From the NCBI GenBank assembly GCA_017744495.1, contig JAGIBE010000212.1, positions 1-38,356 of the forward strand: a DNA stretch of 38,356 bases, read 5' to 3'. This DNA comes from Caulobacter sp. GTDB taxonomy: Bacteria > Pseudomonadota > Alphaproteobacteria > Caulobacterales > Caulobacteraceae. Shown here in pieces: positions 14,449-22,907 of the stretch; the first letter of the stretch is position 1, and each line of letters starts with the position of its first letter. Made by a program: the position numbers and the translations under genes. Below the pieces are notes generated by a model, which did no database searches, had not been told where the DNA came from, and saw only the letters and a list, made by a program, of their open reading frames with translations.

Positions 14449-15531
14449 TCAGCGCAGTCCGCGTAGGACGTCGAGCCGCCGCATCGCCTTGCCGGGCAGT
14501 GCCGACACCGGCCCCAGAGGCAGGGCCTCGGCGACCTCGCGCAAGCCATAGACCGCCGTCCGGGTCAGGGTCGAGACCGAGGGCGCGCCCAGGAATCCGA
14601 AGATCACGCCCTGCTGACGGTTCGACAGCTCGCGCTTGAACCGATAGTCGCCGGCCCCGAGGTCCAGGCGCTTGTAGGGACCCTCGTCCAGGCTCTTGAG
14701 GATGTCCTGGAACAGCAACAGGCCGGGCGAATAGCGCTCGAACTTGGGATCGTGGGCGATCAGCCAGCCGTGGATCGTGGCCCCGCCGCGCAGGTGGAAG
14801 TGCACCGCCGCCAGTTCGTCGCCCAGGTGCAGGGTGTAGAGGCCGCCGCCGAACGCCGGGTCGCGGGTCTCCAGCAGCTCGTCCATCAGCCGCATGACCC
14901 AGTCGGCCTTGAACAGGTCGGTCTGGCTGGTGGCCGCCAGCTGGGCCTTCTTCCAGGCGATCAGCTGTTCGTAATCGGCGCGGGAGTCCGACAGGGCGGT
15001 GAAGCGGGTCGGGCCGACCTCGCGTTCGACCTTGCGACGCTTCTTGTCGATGTCCTTCAGCGCCCCGATCCCGGCCGCCTTACGCTCGGCCTCGTAGGCG
15101 GCGTAGCCGTCGGCCACCTCGACCACCCAGGAGACGTCCAGCCCCCGGGCGTGGCCCTGGAAGGCCGGATCGTCGGCCAGCATGTGGCAGAAGTCGTAGC
15201 GTGCGACGCCGAGCGCTCGGAGCATGGCGCGCGGGTCGGCCCGGAAGCTCTCGCGGGCCACCAGAGCCTGGTAGTCGCTCATGGGCGCGCCGACCGGCAT
15301 GGCGGTGGAGCCGCGCTTGCGCACGGCCAGGAAGGCGGAGGGGGCGCCGGCGTCGTCGTACTGGACCGCGATCATCGGACCCTTGGCCGGGCCGCGCGCC
15401 CTCGCCACGGCCTGGGCCCACTGGGGCGACAGGAACGGACTGTCGAGGCGCGGCTGACCGGCCTGGACGGCCGACCAGGCCGCGGCGACCTCCGCGGGCA
15501 GTTCCAGGGCGGGGAAGACGTCGATCTTCAA
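14449..15531 (-). CDS. hfsK: GNAT/FemAB-like N-acetyltransferase, probable holdfast protein HfsK
   Basis: 360 residues. The central and C-terminal region matches the CelD/BcsL-type acetyltransferase domain. Visible segments are KDIDKKRRKVEREVG, a YTLHLGDELAAVHFHL strand pair, HGWLIAHDPKFERYSPGLLL and LDLGAGDYRFKREL. In Caulobacter crescentus an acetyltransferase of this type, HfsK, shapes the cohesive holdfast polysaccharide and responds to cyclic-di-GMP; I recall its gene lying near creS there, as here. The exact ortholog cannot be proven without comparison, and a paralog is possible. The start is TTG (15531) with GAGG 7 bases upstream. The gene stands alone between the small membrane protein and the peptidase. 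Confidence 0.7.
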   Translation of the reverse strand: MKIDVFPALELPAEVAAAWSAVQAGQPRLDSPFLSPQWAQAVARARGPAKGPMIAVQYDDAGAPSAFLAVRKRGSTAMPVGAPMSDYQALVARESFRADPRAMLRALGVARYDFCHMLADDPAFQGHARGLDVSWVVEVADGYAAYEAERKAAGIGALKDIDKKRRKVEREVGPTRFTALSDSRADYEQLIAWKKAQLAATSQTDLFKADWVMRLMDELLETRDPAFGGGLYTLHLGDELAAVHFHLRGGATIHGWLIAHDPKFERYSPGLLLFQDILKSLDEGPYKRLDLGAGDYRFKRELSNRQQGVIFGFLGAPSVSTLTRTAVYGLREVAEALPLGPVSALPGKAMRRLDVLRGLR

Positions 15532-15640
15532 GGCAAACCTCGATCCGGGCTCAAGCCGGACTTCGAGGGGAGACTACCGTCGAGAGATTGAACTAGGGTT
15601 TACGGCCCGGAGAACCGCGTTGTCCGGGCCGTCCTGTCGG

Positions 15641-17797
15641 TCAGTCCATCAGTTTCTTCGACAGATAGACATATTCCAGCGCCTGCCGGCGCGCCGTCTC
15701 GGCCAGGTTGGCGCTGGCCGCGTGGCCGCCGTCGATGTTCTCGTAGTAGAGCACGCTGTAGCCCAGCTCCTCCAGCCGCGCCGCCGCCTTGCGGGCGTGG
15801 GCGGGATGGACGCGGTCGTCCTTGGTCGAGGTCTCGATGAACACCTCGGGGTACTTCTGGCCGGCCTTCAAATTGGAATAGGGGTCGTACTTGGCGATCA
15901 CCGCCCGCTCGGACGGGATGGCGGGGTCGCCATACTCGCCCTTCCACGAGTCGCCCGCCCCGATCTGGGTGTAGCGGATCATGTCGAACAGCGGCACCTG
16001 GATGACGATGGCGTTGTAGAGCTCGGGCCGCTGGGTCAGGGCCACGCCCATCAGCAGGCCCCCGTTCGACCCGCCCATGATCCCCAGCCGGCGCGGCGAG
16101 GTGATCTTGCGTGTGATCAGGTCCTGTGAGACGGCGAAGAAGTCGTCATAGACCCGCTGGCGGTTCTGCTTGAGGCCGGCGTTGTGCCAGGCGGGGCCGA
16201 ACTCGCCGCCGCCCCGGATGTTGGCCACGACGTAGGTCCCGCCACGCTCCAGCCACAGCTTGCCCATCACCCCCGAATAGGCCGGGGTCATCGAGGCCTG
16301 GAAGCCGCCATAGGCGTAGAGCAGGGTGGGGTTCGACCCGTCGTACCTCACGGCCTTGGGCCGGACGACGAAGTAGGGGATCTTTGTCCCGTCCTTGCTG
16401 ACCGCCTCGAACTGCTCGACCACGTGGGTCGAGGCGTCGAAGCGGGCGGGCGAGGCCTTGACCTGCTCCAGCTTCAGCGAGGCGGCGTCGGCCAGCCAGT
16501 AGGTCGATGGCGTCAGGTAGCCGGTGACGCTGACGAACAGGCGGTCGTCCTTCTGCGAGGCCGAGCCCAGGCCGATCGTCGAATTGGCCGGCAGGGCCAG
16601 CTTCTGCGACGTCCAGCCCTTGGGGCCGTGGGTGTAGGTCAGGGCCGCGCCGGTGACGTTATCCAGCAGGCCGACCACCAGCTTGTCCTTGGTGGTGGTG
16701 ACCCCCTCGACCGACTGCTTGGCGGTGGGGCGCAGCACCAGGACGGGCGCGGGCTTGGCCGGGTCGGCCTTCAGGGCCGCCAGGTCCAGGCTGATCAGGT
16801 CGCCGGTCTTGAAGCCCTTCTCGGGCCAGTCCTGCTCCAGCGACATCACCATCTGGCCGGCGACATAGCCCTGGATCGAGTGCTTGAGCGGGAAGGGCAG
16901 CTTCACCGGCCCCTTTTCGGTCAGCAGGTAGGTCTCGGCCTCGAAGAAGCTGACCCCGCGATTGGCCAGCACGGCCACGACCTTCCCGTCGGCGTCGTTC
17001 AGGGTATAGGCCGAGGCCGAGACGTCGTCGGGCGTTCCGCGGAACAGCTCCTTCGCGTCCGCCAGGGCCTGGCCGCGCTTCAGGGCCTTGACCACATAGG
17101 CGTAGCCCGACTTGGTCACCTGGCCGGGTTCCCATTCGCGGGCCACCAGCAGCGTGTCCTTGTCCAGCCAGCTGACGTTCTGCTTGCCCTCGGGCAGGAC
17201 GAAGCCGCCCCCATGGACAGGGTCGACGAAGGTCTTGGTCGTGGTGTCGAACTCGCGGATCGTCACCGCGTCCTTGCCGCCGTTCGAGAGCGTGACCAGG
17301 CAGCGGGTGTCGTCGGGCGGCAGGCAATTGGAGCCCTTGAACACCCAGTTGGCGTTCTCGGCCTTGGACAGGGCGTCGATGTCGAGGATCGTCTCCCACT
17401 GGGGCGTGGCGGTGCGGTAGCTGTCCAGGGTGGTCGCGCGCCAGAGTCCGCGCACGTGGTCGGCGTCCTGCCAGAAGTTGCGCAGGGTCCCGTCGCCGGC
17501 GAACGCCACGCCGGGCACCCGGTCCTTGGCGTTGAGGATGGCCAGGGCCTGGCTCTCCAGGCCGGCGTAGCGGCTGTCGCCTTGCAGGATCGCCAGGCTG
17601 CGGGTGTTCTGGGCCTTGGCCCAGGCCAGCGGCTTTTCGCCCTCGATCTGCTCCATCCACTTGTAGGGATCGTCCTTGCCCAGCTCGGCCAGCGGGGTGC
17701 GGGCTTCGGTGTTCGGGGCGGGTTCGGCGCTCTGGGCGGTGGTCGAAACGGTCATCAGGCTCGTGGAGGCGAGAAGGGCGAGAAGCAGGTTACGCAT
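15641..17797 (-). CDS. Prolyl oligopeptidase-family serine peptidase (S9), periplasmic
   Basis: 718 residues. A signal peptide (MRNLLLALLASTSLMTVSTTAQSA) is followed by a beta-propeller region (about 40-450) and an alpha/beta-hydrolase domain. The catalytic serine S577 lies in MGGSNGG, the acid is D660 or D661 in TKDDRVHP, and the histidine is H692 in GGHAAS. The triad is complete. S9A enzymes cut short peptides after proline; export suggests peptide scavenging in the periplasm, but specificity within S9 is not certain. The upstream side has a 12-base perfect palindrome. The K+ channel gene ends 103 bases upstream on the same strand. Confidence 0.92.
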   Translation of the reverse strand: MRNLLLALLASTSLMTVSTTAQSAEPAPNTEARTPLAELGKDDPYKWMEQIEGEKPLAWAKAQNTRSLAILQGDSRYAGLESQALAILNAKDRVPGVAFAGDGTLRNFWQDADHVRGLWRATTLDSYRTATPQWETILDIDALSKAENANWVFKGSNCLPPDDTRCLVTLSNGGKDAVTIREFDTTTKTFVDPVHGGGFVLPEGKQNVSWLDKDTLLVAREWEPGQVTKSGYAYVVKALKRGQALADAKELFRGTPDDVSASAYTLNDADGKVVAVLANRGVSFFEAETYLLTEKGPVKLPFPLKHSIQGYVAGQMVMSLEQDWPEKGFKTGDLISLDLAALKADPAKPAPVLVLRPTAKQSVEGVTTTKDKLVVGLLDNVTGAALTYTHGPKGWTSQKLALPANSTIGLGSASQKDDRLFVSVTGYLTPSTYWLADAASLKLEQVKASPARFDASTHVVEQFEAVSKDGTKIPYFVVRPKAVRYDGSNPTLLYAYGGFQASMTPAYSGVMGKLWLERGGTYVVANIRGGGEFGPAWHNAGLKQNRQRVYDDFFAVSQDLITRKITSPRRLGIMGGSNGGLLMGVALTQRPELYNAIVIQVPLFDMIRYTQIGAGDSWKGEYGDPAIPSERAVIAKYDPYSNLKAGQKYPEVFIETSTKDDRVHPAHARKAAARLEELGYSVLYYENIDGGHAASANLAETARRQALEYVYLSKKLMD

Positions 17798-17812
17798 CTA
17801 GGGATCCGGCGG

Positions 17813-17824
17813 CTGTCATGACAG
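17813..17824. promoter_or_regulatory. 12-base palindrome upstream of the S9 peptidase
   Basis: CTGTCATGACAG is a perfect palindrome centred about 21 bases before the peptidase ATG, in a gap of 102 bases. It could be an operator for a dimeric regulator. No regulator is identifiable from the sequence, and a palindrome this short can arise by chance. Confidence 0.35.
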
Positions 17825-17899
17825 GCGCGCCGCCCAGGTGAAGCGGCGCCTTGGGTCCGACCGTATCGCAAAAGCCGTCCGACGCCAGGCCATCACGGA

Positions 17900-18694
17900 C
17901 TAGTCGCCGTCGTTGGGGATGTTCAGCACCTGGCCGCACGCCTTGCAGCAAACCGCGTCGGGATCATGTTTGCGCAGGCCGCAGCAGGGACAGGGGAAGG
18001 TCACCTTGTGCGGCCGCAGGATCGACTGGATCAGGCCGATGAACAGCGACACCCCGCCCAGCATCACCGCCATCGACAAGAGCTTGCCCCAGACGCCCGG
18101 CAGAGTGACGTCGCCGTAGCCGGTGGTCGTCAGGCTGGTGACCGTGAAATAGAGAGCGTCCACATAGCCGGCGATGCCCGCGTGACGCCCGGCGAAGCTG
18201 GTGTAGACGAAGCCCGTCACCACGAAGACGAAGGTCAGCAGCGAGGCGGCCGCGCGGGTGATGTCCTCCACCCGGGTGTCGTCATAGCGCCGGCCGATCG
18301 TGCGCCAGAAGAACTCGCTGTGGATCAGGGTCCAAAGGCGCAGCACCCGCAGGAAGCCGAAGTTGAACAGCCAGGCCGGGAAAAGCAGGGTGGCCAGCAC
18401 GAACAGGTCGACCCAGACGATCGGTTTCTTCAGCCAGGCCCGCATGTCGCCGTGGGCGACGGCGCGAGCCAGGAGGTCCAGCCCCAGGAACGCCGCCACG
18501 GCGTAGTCGACCAGGTAGAAGGTCACGCCGTGCCGGCGCATCAGCGGCGCGGCGATGAAGAAGGCGATGATCACAAGGTCGATCAGGATCACCCCGTAGC
18601 GGAACCGCACCGCTGCTGGGGACATGCCGTGATAGAGGGCGCGCAGGCGGGCCCTCAGACGCAAACTCTGTTCCTCGCCGTCCTGATCGCGCAC
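17900..18694 (-). CDS. Potassium channel with C-terminal zinc ribbon
   Basis: 264 residues. Hydrophobic segments from about residue 32 to 225 fit a six-helix channel subunit. The selectivity filter TTGYGD is at 190-195, between a pore helix (ALYFTVTSLTT) and the last helix (LLSMAVMLGGVSLFIGLIQ). An Arg-poor S4-like stretch, FGFLRVLRLWTLI, lies at 113-125, so voltage gating is doubtful. The soluble tail holds C235-x2-C238 and C250-x2-C253, a rubredoxin-like zinc knuckle pair, with extra cysteines C237 and C249. This tail may sense metal or redox state or bind a partner. The start is GTG (18694) with GGAGGGG upstream. The gene is divergent from dapF. Confidence 0.88.
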   Translation of the reverse strand: MRDQDGEEQSLRLRARLRALYHGMSPAAVRFRYGVILIDLVIIAFFIAAPLMRRHGVTFYLVDYAVAAFLGLDLLARAVAHGDMRAWLKKPIVWVDLFVLATLLFPAWLFNFGFLRVLRLWTLIHSEFFWRTIGRRYDDTRVEDITRAAASLLTFVFVVTGFVYTSFAGRHAGIAGYVDALYFTVTSLTTTGYGDVTLPGVWGKLLSMAVMLGGVSLFIGLIQSILRPHKVTFPCPCCGLRKHDPDAVCCKACGQVLNIPNDGD

Positions 18695-18743
18695 TCAAGC
18701 CCCTCCACGCCGGCGCTCAAATCGCCGCAGTTTTGTCCGACGT

Positions 18744-18772
18744 CTGACTCGGCGCAGGTTTTCCACTATATA
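18744..18772 (+). promoter_or_regulatory. dapF promoter, predicting a leaderless mRNA
   Basis: A -35-like CTGACT (18744-18749) and a -10 TATATA (18767-18772) are 17 bases apart. The -10 ends 8 bases before the dapF ATG (18781), so transcription should begin at or within a base or two of the start codon. The bases between (GCCCGGCC) contain no ribosome site. Confidence 0.65.
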
Positions 18773-18780
18773 GCCCGGCC

Positions 18781-19635
18781 ATGAGCCGCACCTTTCTCAA
18801 GATGAACGGCCTCGGCAACGACTTCGTCGTGATCGAGACCCTGACCCAGCCCTTCCAGCCGACGGCGGAGGACATCCGCGCCATCGCCAAACGCGGCGAC
18901 GGCGGGATCGGCTGCGACCAGGTGATCGCCATCGATCCGCCGAAGGCCGAGGGCGCGAGCGCCTATGTGCGGTTCTGGAATTCCGACGGCGAGGAGACCG
19001 GCGCCTGCGGCAACGGCACCCGCTGCGTGGCTTGGCTCCTGATGCAGTCGGCCCAGAAGACCGCCGTGGCCTTCGACACCGTGGCCGGACGTCTGTCGGG
19101 CGTGATGGCCGGCGACAAGCTGGTGACCGTCGACATGGGCCAGCCGGGCCTGGACTGGACCCAGATTCCGCTCTCCGAGGAGATGGACACCGCCCGCGTC
19201 GAGCTGCAGGTCGGCCCGATCGACGCCCCGTGGGTCCACACCCCGGTCTGCGTGTCGATGGGCAATCCGCACGTGGTCTTCTTCGTCGACGCCCCGGTCA
19301 GCGACGAGTTCGCCACCAAGACCGGCAGCCTGGTCGAGCATCACCCGCTGTTCCCGGAAGGGGTCAATGTCGGCTTCGCCCACGTCGTCTCGCGCGACCA
19401 CATCCAGCTGAAGGTCTGGGAGCGCGGCGCGGGCCTGACCGCCGCCTGCGGCACCGGCGCTTGCGCCGCCCAGGTGGCCGCCGTACGTCGCGGCCTGACG
19501 GATCGCGTCGCCAAGGTCGAGTTTGAGAGCGGGCCGCTGACCATCGAATGGCGCGAGAGCGACGGTCACGTGATCATGACGGGTCCCGTGACCCTGGAGT
19601 TCACCGGCAAGCTGCCCGAGAAGGTCGCGGCATGA
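18781..19635 (+). CDS. dapF: Diaminopimelate epimerase DapF
   Basis: 284 residues. DapF converts LL- to meso-diaminopimelate in the cytoplasm, for lysine and for peptidoglycan crosslinks. The two catalytic cysteines are C76 (GACGNGTRC) and C223 (AACGTGACAA). The opening KMNGLGNDFVV and the SMGNPHVVFFVD segment are family signatures. It heads a tightly packed operon: its stop overlaps the next start (ATGA at 19632). The predicted promoter sits directly before the ATG, so the mRNA may be leaderless. The gene is complete with nothing odd in the protein. Confidence 0.97.
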   Translation: MSRTFLKMNGLGNDFVVIETLTQPFQPTAEDIRAIAKRGDGGIGCDQVIAIDPPKAEGASAYVRFWNSDGEETGACGNGTRCVAWLLMQSAQKTAVAFDTVAGRLSGVMAGDKLVTVDMGQPGLDWTQIPLSEEMDTARVELQVGPIDAPWVHTPVCVSMGNPHVVFFVDAPVSDEFATKTGSLVEHHPLFPEGVNVGFAHVVSRDHIQLKVWERGAGLTAACGTGACAAQVAAVRRGLTDRVAKVEFESGPLTIEWRESDGHVIMTGPVTLEFTGKLPEKVAA

Positions 19636-20477
19636 CCGCGATCCATCCCGCGATCGGTCCTGGCAAGACGGCCGTCGTCACCGGCGCGGCCGACGGTATA
19701 GGCCTGGCCGCCGCCCAAGCCTTCGCTGGTCTTGGCATGAACGTGGTCATGGCCGACATCATGGGCCGCGCCCTGAAGAAGGCCGCCGACGCCATCGGCG
19801 AAAGCGCCCTGGCCGTCGAGACCGACGTCTCCGACCGCGCCCAGGTCCAGGCGCTGCGCGACGCGTCGGTCGAGAAGTTTGGCTCAATCGACGTGCTGAT
19901 GAACAACGCCGGCGTGGGCGGCGGCGGTGACGCCTTCTCGGGCGAGGACCCGTGGAGGCGCATCCTCGACGTCAACCTGTGGGGCGTGATCAACGGCGTC
20001 CAGCTGATCGGCGAGGAGATGGCCGCCAGCGGCCGTCCGGGCCTGATCATCAACACGGGCTCCAAGCAGGGGATCACCCAGCCGCCCGGCAACACGGCCT
20101 ACAACGTGTCGAAGTCGGCGGTGAAGGCCCTGACCGAGGGCCTGGCTCATACCCTGCGCGAGATCGTCGACTGCCAGGTGGACGCCCGGCTGCTGATCCC
20201 CGGCTACGTCTTCACCGGCATGACCCGGCGAGGCTCCGCCAAGCCGGACGGCGCCTGGACGCCCGAGCAGACCGTCCAGTTCATGCTCGACAGCATCGCC
20301 CGCGGCGACTTCTACATCCTGTGCCCCGACAACGACGTGCCGCGTTCGCTGGATGAGAAGCGCATGGCCTGGGCCATGGGCGACGTCATCGAGAACCGCC
20401 CGGCCCTGTCGCGCTGGCACCCCGACTGGAAGGACGCGTTCGCGGAATTCATCGCCTCGGGCGTTGAGAAGTCGTGA
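19632..20477 (+). CDS. Short-chain dehydrogenase/reductase (SDR)
   Basis: 281 residues, classical SDR. The cofactor motif is TGAADGIG (17-24), with NNAG at 91-94 and the catalytic S144, Y157 and K161 (TAYNVSK). D42 at the end of beta-2 suggests preference for NAD over NADP. The C-terminal ~70 residues (DKFI-type substrate loop, then DVPRSLDEKRMAWAMGDVIENRPALSRW) define a subgroup whose substrate I do not know. The ATG at 19632 overlaps the dapF stop and gives the normal SDR N-terminus; an in-frame ATG further upstream lies within dapF. The gene also overlaps the mtaB start by 4 bases. Confidence 0.9.
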   Translation: MTAIHPAIGPGKTAVVTGAADGIGLAAAQAFAGLGMNVVMADIMGRALKKAADAIGESALAVETDVSDRAQVQALRDASVEKFGSIDVLMNNAGVGGGGDAFSGEDPWRRILDVNLWGVINGVQLIGEEMAASGRPGLIINTGSKQGITQPPGNTAYNVSKSAVKALTEGLAHTLREIVDCQVDARLLIPGYVFTGMTRRGSAKPDGAWTPEQTVQFMLDSIARGDFYILCPDNDVPRSLDEKRMAWAMGDVIENRPALSRWHPDWKDAFAEFIASGVEKS

Positions 20478-21817
20478 CGACCTATACGCTCATCTCCCGT
20501 CCCCCCACCCCGAAGCCGGCTGTGGGCGAGGAAGGCGGACCGGCCACGACGATGTCGGGTCCGGACGGCGTCGACGTCGTCACCTTCGGCTGCCGGCTGA
20601 ACGCCTACGAGTCCGAGGCCATCCGGGCCCGGGCGGGAGCCGACGGCCTGACCGACGCGGTGGTGTTCAACACCTGCGCGGTGACCAACGAGGCCGTGCG
20701 CCAGGCGCGCCAGGCAATCCGCAAGGCCCGCCGCGAGCGGCCGGACGCTCGGCTGATCGTCACCGGCTGCGCCGCCCAGATCGACCCCGCCGCCTTCGCC
20801 GCCATGCCCGAGGTCGACCTGGTGCTGGGCAACGCCGAAAAGGCCGCGCCGGGCGCTCTGCTGGACACCTCGACCCGTGTGCGGGTCAACGACATCATGT
20901 CGATCAAGGAGACCGCCGGTCACCTGATCTCGGGCCTGAAGGACAAGGCCCGGGCCTATGTCGAGGTCCAGAACGGCTGCGATCACCGCTGCACCTTCTG
21001 CATCATCCCCTATGGCCGGGGGAACTCGCGCTCGGCTCCGGCCGGCGAGGTCGTCGAGCAGGTGCGCCGCCTGGCCGCCGAGGGCTATCGCGAGGTGGTG
21101 CTGACCGGCGTCGACGTCACCTCGTGGGGCGCTGACCTGCCCGGGCAACCCACCCTGGGCCAGCTCGTAGGCCGTATCCTGCGCATGGTCCCCGACCTGC
21201 CGCGCCTGCGCCTGTCGTCGATCGACGCGGCCGAGATCGATCCGGACCTGTTCAAGCTGCTCGAGACCGAGCCGCGCTTGATGCCCTATCTGCACCTGTC
21301 GCTGCAGGCCGGGGACAACCTGGTGCTCAAGCGCATGAAGCGCCGGCACAGTCGTGAGGACGCCCTGAAGCTGGTCGCCGAGGTGCGCCGCGTGCGTCCC
21401 GACACCGCCTTCGGCGCCGACCTGATCGCCGGCTTCCCGACCGAGAGCGACGAGGCGTTCGACAATACCCTGAAGCTGGTCGAGGAGGCGGGCCTGGCCT
21501 TCCTCCACGTCTTCCCCTACAGCGCCCGCCCCGGCACGCCCGCCGCTCGCATGCCGCCGGTGAAGGGGCCGGTGATCAAGGACCGCGCCCGCCGTCTGCG
21601 CGAAGCCGGCCAGGCCGGTCTGGAGCGCCACCTCCAGCGCCAGGTCGGCCGCGTGCTGTCGGGCCTGGTCGAGCGCGAGGGCGTGGCTCGCGCCGAGGAC
21701 TTCACCGAGATCGCCTTCGATCCCGCCTTGGGGGGGGGCGCCCCCGCCGGCGAGATCGCCGCCTTCCGCGTGGTGGGCCATGACGGAAGTCGGGTGATCG
21801 CGGAGCTCGCCGCATAG
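20474..21817 (+). CDS. mtaB: MtaB, tRNA t6A37 methylthiotransferase (radical SAM)
   Basis: 447 residues from the GTG at 20474. MtaB adds a methylthio group to t6A at position 37 of tRNAs reading ANN codons. The N-terminal UPF0004 domain has its three cluster cysteines (FGCRLNAYES, NTCAVTN, TGCAAQ). The radical-SAM motif is CDHRCTFC, and a short TRAM-like tail ends the protein. GCRLN separates it from MiaB. The GTG overlaps the SDR stop (GTGA) and would be translationally coupled. However, it adds about 26 Pro-rich residues before the usual beginning, so an ATG at 20552 (MSGPDGVDVVTFG) may be the real start. Codon third positions are GC-rich in the extension, so it is not excluded. Confidence 0.9.
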   Translation: MTTYTLISRPPTPKPAVGEEGGPATTMSGPDGVDVVTFGCRLNAYESEAIRARAGADGLTDAVVFNTCAVTNEAVRQARQAIRKARRERPDARLIVTGCAAQIDPAAFAAMPEVDLVLGNAEKAAPGALLDTSTRVRVNDIMSIKETAGHLISGLKDKARAYVEVQNGCDHRCTFCIIPYGRGNSRSAPAGEVVEQVRRLAAEGYREVVLTGVDVTSWGADLPGQPTLGQLVGRILRMVPDLPRLRLSSIDAAEIDPDLFKLLETEPRLMPYLHLSLQAGDNLVLKRMKRRHSREDALKLVAEVRRVRPDTAFGADLIAGFPTESDEAFDNTLKLVEEAGLAFLHVFPYSARPGTPAARMPPVKGPVIKDRARRLREAGQAGLERHLQRQVGRVLSGLVEREGVARAEDFTEIAFDPALGGGAPAGEIAAFRVVGHDGSRVIAELAA

Positions 21818-21819
21818 GG

Positions 21820-22899
21820 ATGACCGCGCGCCGCGTCCTGATCTCCGCCCTGGCGGCGGCCCTGCTGTCGTCGACTTCTGTCGGGGCGCAGGAGACCACG
21901 CCGATCCCCGAGCCCAAGACCGAGGACACCCCGCCCGCCGCCTTCACCCCGATCGGCCCGATCAAGCCGGTCGAGCTCAGCGTCATGACCTACAATGTCG
22001 AGGGCCTGCCCTGGCCGGTGCGGACGGGGCGCGGCGCCAAGCTCAAGGAGATCGGCCGCCAGCTGGCCGCCCTGCGCGAGAAGGGCCTCGAGCCCGACGT
22101 CGTCCTGATTCAGGAAGGCTTCATGGACGAGGTCGACGACCTGATCGAGCTGTCCGGCTACCCCTATGTCGCCAAGGGGCCGCGCAAGAAGCAGCGCGAC
22201 GGCAGCCAGCTGACCCGTGAGGACCGCCCCCGCTACAAACGTGTGAAGTACCGCCGCAAGGGCGAGGGCTGGGGCAAGTGGGGCTCCAGCGGCCTATGGG
22301 TGCTGAGCAACCATCCGATCAACTGGGTCAAGTCGCACGCCTATCACTACTGCGCGGGCCTGGATTGCCTGGCCAACAAGGGGGTGATGCTGGTCAGCCT
22401 GGACGTGCCGGGCCTGCCCGTCCCGGTGGAAATCGCCGACACCCACCTGAACTCCAAGGGCGCTTCGGGCGTGCCGCGCAATCGCAACCGCACCGCCCAC
22501 CATCTGCAGGCCGCTGAACTGGCCCAGTTCATGGCGGCCGACCGCACGGCCGGCGCGCCCCTGATCGTCGGCGGCGACTTCAACGTCATGCACGCGCCGG
22601 ATCGCTACGACTACGTGATGCAGCGCTATCCGTTCGAGGTGGTCAGCCAGGTCTGTTTCCAGGCGCCTGGGAGCTGTGACGCCAAGATCTCGGCCGACGG
22701 CGACGCGCCGTGGCTCGACACCCAGGATCTGATCGGCTTCAAGCAGGGCGACCGGGTGGCGATCCGGCCGATCCAGGTGGAGGCCCGCTTCGACGGATCG
22801 ACCACGGGAGGTCCGGTGTTGTCCGATCACGACGCCTATGAAGTGACCTTCCGCCTGACGCCGATCCCGGTGCTGGCGGTCCCGCCGCACAAGCCCTGA
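21820..22899 (+). CDS. Secreted endonuclease/exonuclease/phosphatase-fold hydrolase
   Basis: 359 residues. A signal peptide (RRVLISALAAALLSSTSVGA) and a Pro-rich linker precede a DNase-I-like catalytic domain. Its active-site positions are all present: N59 (MTYNVEG), E99 (IQEGF), H in DTHLNSKG, GGDFNV and SDHDAYE. The family covers nucleases, phosphatases and bacterial sphingomyelinase-type phosphodiesterases. The export signal and the DTHLNSKG/VMLVSLD pattern are compatible with a sphingomyelinase-like or phosphatase role, but the substrate is open. The ATG is 2 bases after the mtaB stop, so it belongs to the dapF operon. Confidence 0.88.
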   Translation: MTARRVLISALAAALLSSTSVGAQETTPIPEPKTEDTPPAAFTPIGPIKPVELSVMTYNVEGLPWPVRTGRGAKLKEIGRQLAALREKGLEPDVVLIQEGFMDEVDDLIELSGYPYVAKGPRKKQRDGSQLTREDRPRYKRVKYRRKGEGWGKWGSSGLWVLSNHPINWVKSHAYHYCAGLDCLANKGVMLVSLDVPGLPVPVEIADTHLNSKGASGVPRNRNRTAHHLQAAELAQFMAADRTAGAPLIVGGDFNVMHAPDRYDYVMQRYPFEVVSQVCFQAPGSCDAKISADGDAPWLDTQDLIGFKQGDRVAIRPIQVEARFDGSTTGGPVLSDHDAYEVTFRLTPIPVLAVPPHKP

Positions 22900-22907
22900 G
22901 GTTCCCG

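Noticed and set aside
16184-17821. 545-codon plus-strand frame opposite the S9 peptidase
   Set aside because: No family motif, composition of antisense frames; the peptidase triad is on the other strand.
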